The notes under the pieces were generated by a model. The model had not been told where the DNA came from, did no database searches, and worked only from the letters and a program-made list of their open reading frames with translations. The position numbers and the translations under genes are program-made. 62,850 nucleotides of DNA from NCBI RefSeq assembly GCF_016924645.1, contig NZ_JAFFJV010000026.1, positions 1 to 62,850 on the forward strand, in the 5' to 3' direction. This document shows positions 58,699-62,850 of the stretch, piece after piece. Numbering within the stretch: the first letter of the stretch is position 1; the number at the start of each line of letters is the position of its first letter. The stretch comes from Rufibacter psychrotolerans (lineage in GTDB: Bacteria > Bacteroidota > Bacteroidia > Cytophagales > Hymenobacteraceae).

Positions 58699-61485
58699 AT
58701 GAAAGTAAACCTTTACCGCACGCTCACCGCCCTTTGTTTTCTATTTAGTACATTTCAGGTATTCGCCCAGGTGCCCACCGCCAATGAAAGCGTACAGCCG
58801 TACACCGCCAATTTTGGCTATGGCAGTAACATGGGGGGCTACGGCAACGGCTGGACCGATAAAAACCTGGCCATCATTGTCAACAAAGCCGGGGGAAACT
58901 CGCTCCGGCCAACGCTCCCCGACCACTTTGTAGAAAGGTGGGGGTACAACATCAGGTTGAGTGAGTTTCAATACTACACCAACACCCTGGGCATGAAGGA
59001 GATTACCTGTTTCATTGAAGGTCCTTCCGAAGCCCACCGCGACCAGACCATCTACCCGGGTTGCACCACTCCCTCTAAAGTTTTTGCCAACCTCTACGAG
59101 CCCATCTGGAAGTCAGACGGAACGGTAAACCCTAATAACTACTACGCCAATTACGTGTACAAACTGGTGCAGACCTACGGGGCTTATATCAAGAACTGGG
59201 AAGTAGTGAATGAACCAGACCTGGGCGCCAACAACCCTTCAGAGTGGCTTACCCGCGCCCCGCTTCCTTCCGAGATGTCTAACCTGCGGGCTCCTTTTTT
59301 CAATTACGTCCGCATGCTGCGCATCACCTGGGAGGTAGTGAAGAAGTACAACCCCGATGACTTTGTTACCCCGGGCGGCATTGGCCACAACAACTTCCTG
59401 GATGCCCTGCTGCGCTACACTGATAACCCCAGTGGCGGTGCGGTAACCAGCCAGTACCCCAAAAAGGGCGGTGCGTACTTTGACATGGTCAGCTACCACG
59501 TGTACCCTTCCTTCTTCCTGCGCAAGTGGGACAACTCTATCTCGGGCTTCAAATACCTGCGTAACTCAGACTACGCCGCCGCCCAGGTGATTGGTCACAA
59601 AAACGGCCTGGAGGCTGTGCTGCTGAAGCACGGCTACAACGGGGTGACTTACCCTAAGAAGCACTTTATTGTCACCGAGACCAACATTAGCCGCCGGGCG
59701 GTTGACTGGCGCTACAGCTCAGACAACATGCAGCGCAACTTCGGGATCAAGACTCTGGTGCTGGCCCAGAAGAACGGCATTAAACAAGTTCACTTCTTCA
59801 GCGTGGGGGAGACGTATGATTCCCCAACTTCTGAGACCATCTCCAGCTCTATGGAATACGGCCTCATGGGAATCCACGAAAACCTGAAGCGCGATGCCAT
59901 GGGCGCTGAGAAATTATCGCCGCTGGGCAAAGGCTTTAAAACTACCAGCCTCCTGTTGCAGGGATACACCTATGACGCTTCGCGTACCGCTGCCCTGAAC
60001 TTGCCGGCGGGCGTGGAAGGGGGCGCTTTCAAAAAGAATACAGAGTACGTCTACGTACTTTGGGCCAAAAACCCGAACGATAAGTCAGAAACGTACACCC
60101 AACCGTACTCTTTCCCGGCCGGGTTGAACCTGGCCTCGGTAACCCGGTTTGAGTGGGATTACTCCATCACCGGCAAGTCTGCCCAGCAGGCGTCTACTGG
60201 TTTAACCCTCAACACTGCACCTTCCTTCTTCAAAGGGGTAACCGGCACCTCTACCGCCAAGCAGAGCCAGACCATCACGTTCAATGCGCTTGGCACAAAA
60301 GTGTACGGAACGGCTCCTTTCGCGCTGCAGGCTACTGCCTCTTCCGGCTTGCCAGTAAGTTTCAAGGTAGTGTCGGGTCCGGGTACGCTGAGCGGCAGCA
60401 CCCTTACCCTTACCGGAGCCGGCACCATAACCATTGAAGCTACCCAGGCTGGCAACACCTCTTACAACGCCGCAACGGCCGTAAGGCAAAATCTGGTGGT
60501 ATCTAAGGCAACCCCGGTCATTACCTTCGGCACCCTGACCACCAAAACCGTAGGCAGCGCCGCCTTTGAACTGAAAGCCACCAGCACCAACACCGCTACG
60601 CCAGTGACGTTCACCTCCTCCAACCCGGGGGTGGTGTCGGTCTCTAATGCCTCGGGCAAATGGATGGCCACGGTTGTGGCGGCGGGTACCGCCAACATCA
60701 CTGCCTCTCAGGTGGCCAGCACCAATTACCTGGCGGCTGCCAACGTGGTGCGGTCACAGGTGGTCTCCACTTCTTCAACCTCAAACAATGAGATTCTGCC
60801 GGTGACCACCACTAAGATTGAGGCGGAAAAGTACACCTCCATGAACGGGGTATACATCAGCGGTTGTAAAGACGTGGGGTACGGCTACCACGTGGGCCGG
60901 ATTGATGCCAACGACTGGATGAAGTACAGCGTCAACATCAGTGCCTCGGGTACCTATACCATGAACTTCAGGGTTTCGGGGACCAGCAACGGCCAACTGG
61001 AGGTTAGAAACGGGAGCGGGGCGGTACTGAAAACCGTAGACATTCCCATGACCGGTGATTGGCAAATCTGGAAAACCGTGAGCGCCAGTGTGCCGCTTAC
61101 TGCCGGCAGCCAGACCCTGCAGATCTACGTGAAGAAAGCCGGCTGGAATTTCAACTGGTTCGAGATTGTCTCTTCTTCCACACTGCTGCAAACTGCCCCA
61201 GAAACCTTCGGCACCGAATTGGCTGCGAACAGCCTATGGACCGTATTCCCGAATCCGGCCACTGATAAGCTTCAGGTGCGCTTAGGGGACCAGGTAACCG
61301 GCGAAGTGGTGCTTGACCTGCTGGATGCCTCAGGTAGACTGGTGAAGCGTTTAACGGTAAACAAAGATGCTCAGGCGGGCGAGAGCACGCATACCATTCC
61401 GCTGGACAATGTCGCCCACGGCCTTTATTTCCTTCACCTCAAAGGCAAAGGGTTGAATGAAGTAAAAAAGGTGCTAAAACAATAA
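58699..61485 (+). CDS. T9SS-secreted glycoside hydrolase with Ig-like and CBM6 modules
   Basis: 928 residues. Signal peptide (MKVNLYRTLTALCFLFSTFQ). Residues about 30-480 look like a clan-A TIM-barrel hydrolase with the acid/base Glu172 in NWEVVNEPDL and a probable nucleophile Glu327 in FIVTETNI. Then come two Ig-like/MBG-type sandwiches (about 510-690: QTITFNALGTKVYGTAPFAL and ATPVITFGTLTTKTVG), a CBM6-like sandwich (about 705-835: IEAEKYTSMNGVYISGCKDV, GDWQIWKTVSASVPLTAGSQ) and a T9SS sorting domain (VFPNPATDKLQVRL to the end). It is probably secreted to attack a plant or algal polysaccharide; family and substrate are not assigned. Confidence 0.85.
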   Translation: MKVNLYRTLTALCFLFSTFQVFAQVPTANESVQPYTANFGYGSNMGGYGNGWTDKNLAIIVNKAGGNSLRPTLPDHFVERWGYNIRLSEFQYYTNTLGMKEITCFIEGPSEAHRDQTIYPGCTTPSKVFANLYEPIWKSDGTVNPNNYYANYVYKLVQTYGAYIKNWEVVNEPDLGANNPSEWLTRAPLPSEMSNLRAPFFNYVRMLRITWEVVKKYNPDDFVTPGGIGHNNFLDALLRYTDNPSGGAVTSQYPKKGGAYFDMVSYHVYPSFFLRKWDNSISGFKYLRNSDYAAAQVIGHKNGLEAVLLKHGYNGVTYPKKHFIVTETNISRRAVDWRYSSDNMQRNFGIKTLVLAQKNGIKQVHFFSVGETYDSPTSETISSSMEYGLMGIHENLKRDAMGAEKLSPLGKGFKTTSLLLQGYTYDASRTAALNLPAGVEGGAFKKNTEYVYVLWAKNPNDKSETYTQPYSFPAGLNLASVTRFEWDYSITGKSAQQASTGLTLNTAPSFFKGVTGTSTAKQSQTITFNALGTKVYGTAPFALQATASSGLPVSFKVVSGPGTLSGSTLTLTGAGTITIEATQAGNTSYNAATAVRQNLVVSKATPVITFGTLTTKTVGSAAFELKATSTNTATPVTFTSSNPGVVSVSNASGKWMATVVAAGTANITASQVASTNYLAAANVVRSQVVSTSSTSNNEILPVTTTKIEAEKYTSMNGVYISGCKDVGYGYHVGRIDANDWMKYSVNISASGTYTMNFRVSGTSNGQLEVRNGSGAVLKTVDIPMTGDWQIWKTVSASVPLTAGSQTLQIYVKKAGWNFNWFEIVSSSTLLQTAPETFGTELAANSLWTVFPNPATDKLQVRLGDQVTGEVVLDLLDASGRLVKRLTVNKDAQAGESTHTIPLDNVAHGLYFLHLKGKGLNEVKKVLKQ

Positions 61486-61527
61486 CACTGCCTGGCGCTA
61501 GCCAGCAGTAACAACTTACCAGTATGT

Positions 61528-61567
61528 AAAAAAAGAAGGCCGGGCATTAGCTCGGCCTTCTTTTTTT
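61528..61567. terminator. Bidirectional terminator
   Basis: AAAAAAAGAAGGCCG and its exact reverse complement flank a 10-base loop, between two convergent T9SS cargo genes. Confidence 0.85.
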
Positions 61568-61588
61568 AAAACGGTGAACGTCTGGGGT

Positions 61589-62850
61589 TTACCGTCTGCG
61601 CATGATCCTGATAGCTTTACTGCGTCTTTCAGTGTTCAGGCGGGCAATGTAGATACCCTCGGCCACTTCACTGTCAATGCTGTACTTGTAGGTGACACCA
61701 GCTTCGGCTCTGCCTTCGCCAAGCCGCCGAACTGCCTTGCCACTCACGTCGTACAGAACCAACGAGAACTGACCGGCTTCTCTCAGGGTGAACTCAACAG
61801 AGGCCTGATCTGAGAAGGGGTTAGGGTTGGCGCTGAGAGCGATTTCAGAATTAGTCTCGCCAGCTTGTCCTTCGGGTGCTGCTACCGAGTAAGCAACAGT
61901 AGTAGCCGAACTACCTCCCAGTGGGCAACCTGCATTGTTATACCTATCTAACTTGGAGGCCAGGTTGCCTGCAGCAGTACTTCCTGATCTAAACGCCGCA
62001 TTTACCGCTGTTTTCAAAGAGGTAATTGTAGGATAGGCTGAGTTGTAGTCTACATCTGGGTGGCATATGTTGAGCAGTGCAGCCACTGATTGCCGACCAA
62101 GGTTGTAGATGCCTCCACCTCCCATATTCAATACCTGAAGCAAGGTTAAATTCCTAAGTTGTGTAGGCGCATCAGTAAACACACTGCCATATAATGTATT
62201 TGGAGAATAGCAGGCCCATCTGTTAGTATGGTTCTTCCAGTAACCTAATGTACAACCTTCATTTACTACACAGTTTGTAGCAGCTACCAGGGTCACCGAG
62301 GCGTATCCGGAGGTACATTCAGCCGCATTTCTTGCTCTGACAGTGTAAGTGCCCGGGGTCAGTCCTGTGAAACCGCCGGAAGGGTAGGCTACAAAAGGCC
62401 CGTTGTTCAAACTAAAGGTTAATCCGGTAGTAGTTGAGGAAATGGAGATACTACCGGTTAACACGGAACAAGTAGGCTGGGTGGGCACGAGGGTCGGTGC
62501 TGATGGGGTCTGCGGCTGGGTTCCGATGGTGCCGGTGCGGGCGGCGGACACGCAGGTGGTCCCCTTCACGCGGGCGGTGACGCTGTAGCTGCTGCCGGCG
62601 GCCAGGGCGGAGAAGGTCACCTGGTCGGTGAAGGCGCCCCCGTTGAGGCTGTACTCGTAGTCAACCCCGCCGCCGTCCAGCGGGGAGGTCACCGTCAGGC
62701 TGCCCGTGGCCACCTCGCAGGTCGGGTGGGTCACGCTCACGGTCGGCTGGGCGGCGGTCTGCGGCTGGGTGCCGATGGTGCCGGTGCGGGCGGCGGACAC
62801 GCAGGTGGTCCCCTTCACGCGGGCGGTGACGCTGTAGCTGCTGCCGGCGG
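61589..62850 (-). CDS. T9SS-secreted repeat protein, partial (N-terminus outside window)
   Basis: 420 codons are visible; the start lies beyond 62850. From the window edge inward: SprB/Ig-like repeats of 83 residues (PTCEVATGSLTVTSPLDGGG, YEYSLNGGAFTDQVTF, SYSVTARVKGTTCVSAARTG), a last diverged repeat (PTCSVLTGSISISSTTTG), a linker, a Cys-rich block starting GCTLGYWKNHTNRWACYS, and a C-terminal T9SS sorting domain (ANPNPFSDQASVEFTL to KAIRIMRRR). It is probably a large adhesin-like or motility-associated surface protein. The repeat DNA is far more GC-rich than the rest of the gene. Confidence 0.85.
   Translation of the reverse strand, partial: AGSSYSVTARVKGTTCVSAARTGTIGTQPQTAAQPTVSVTHPTCEVATGSLTVTSPLDGGGVDYEYSLNGGAFTDQVTFSALAAGSSYSVTARVKGTTCVSAARTGTIGTQPQTPSAPTLVPTQPTCSVLTGSISISSTTTGLTFSLNNGPFVAYPSGGFTGLTPGTYTVRARNAAECTSGYASVTLVAATNCVVNEGCTLGYWKNHTNRWACYSPNTLYGSVFTDAPTQLRNLTLLQVLNMGGGGIYNLGRQSVAALLNICHPDVDYNSAYPTITSLKTAVNAAFRSGSTAAGNLASKLDRYNNAGCPLGGSSATTVAYSVAAPEGQAGETNSEIALSANPNPFSDQASVEFTLREAGQFSLVLYDVSGKAVRRLGEGRAEAGVTYKYSIDSEVAEGIYIARLNTERRSKAIRIMRRR
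62511..62850. repeat. 249 bp tandem repeat in surface-protein gene
   Basis: Sequence from 62511 recurs from 62760 to the window end with only one base difference seen (GGGTTCC versus GGGTGCC). The period is 249 bp, or 83 codons. More copies probably continue past the window. Confidence 0.85.

Overview
This 62.85 kb window looks like chromosomal DNA of a member of the Bacteroidota, order Cytophagales, most likely Hymenobacteraceae (Rufibacter/Pontibacter/Nibribacter-like). That placement is inferred from family content and signals, not from a marker search. The evidence is two type IX secretion (T9SS) sorting domains, DUF5686, DUF4199, lmo0937 and DUF2383 family proteins, a fused TreY-MalQ, the closely spaced ParE/ParC pair, general lack of strong Shine-Dalgarno sites, and several TAnnTTTG-type -7 promoter boxes. 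No rRNA, tRNA, complete insertion sequence, prophage or CRISPR array was seen. Most of the window is ordinary core genome.

Layout: (1) 0-5.4 kb: a REP-like palindrome cut by the window edge, a TreY-MalQ trehalose/glycogen fusion enzyme, and a small secreted protein behind a good promoter. (2) 5.5-11.5 kb: a three-gene RND efflux operon (adaptor, pump, outer-membrane channel). (3) 11.7-13.6 kb: mnmE and a thioredoxin-like protein. (4) 13.8-19.6 kb, minus strand: fabH, a DtxR/MntR regulator and a complete ABC-3 metal importer. One permease of the importer carries a second DtxR-like domain, and a DtxR-type operator lies at the operon head. (5) 19.6-25.7 kb: a glycosyltransferase, dapD, a 3-hydroxyacyl-CoA dehydrogenase, two tandem 50-residue membrane proteins, an ABC-F ATPase with one degenerate ATP site, and a DUF4199 protein. 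(6) 26-37.7 kb: envelope genes (Spy-like secreted protein, L,D-transpeptidase-like protein, MtgA, M48 lipoprotein), a lipid kinase, a metallophosphatase, a LON-domain protein, an App1 phosphatase, topoisomerase IB and a GNAT. (7) 37.7-41.5 kb: a repeat-rich spacer, then two divergent paralogues that look like secreted kinase-fold proteins, one lacking the presumed catalytic Asp. (8) 41.5-50.5 kb: an exonuclease/GIY-YIG protein, DUF2383, an AI-2E-family permease, parE-parC and a TPR protein. (9) 50.6-57.9 kb: a possible small RNA, a DUF5686 protein, a TPR lipoprotein and the classic thrS-infC-rpmI-rplT cluster, with infC starting at ATT. (10) 57.9-62.85 kb: two convergent T9SS cargo proteins, the second running off the window.

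The least explained structure is dispersed. At least 17 imperfect copies of a ~38 bp palindrome (ideal form CGTTTTGGGCCTGTTTTC-N3-GAAAACAGGCCCAAAACG) are scattered through the spacers, many touching stop codons. Two REP-like inverted pairs share the same outer frame (GGCGCG...CGTGCC) around different hairpin cores. One of these pairs is flanked by oppositely oriented arrays of a degenerate 8 bp unit. The divergent kinase/pseudokinase-like pair and the metal operon with its permease-DtxR fusion are the most interesting protein-level observations.
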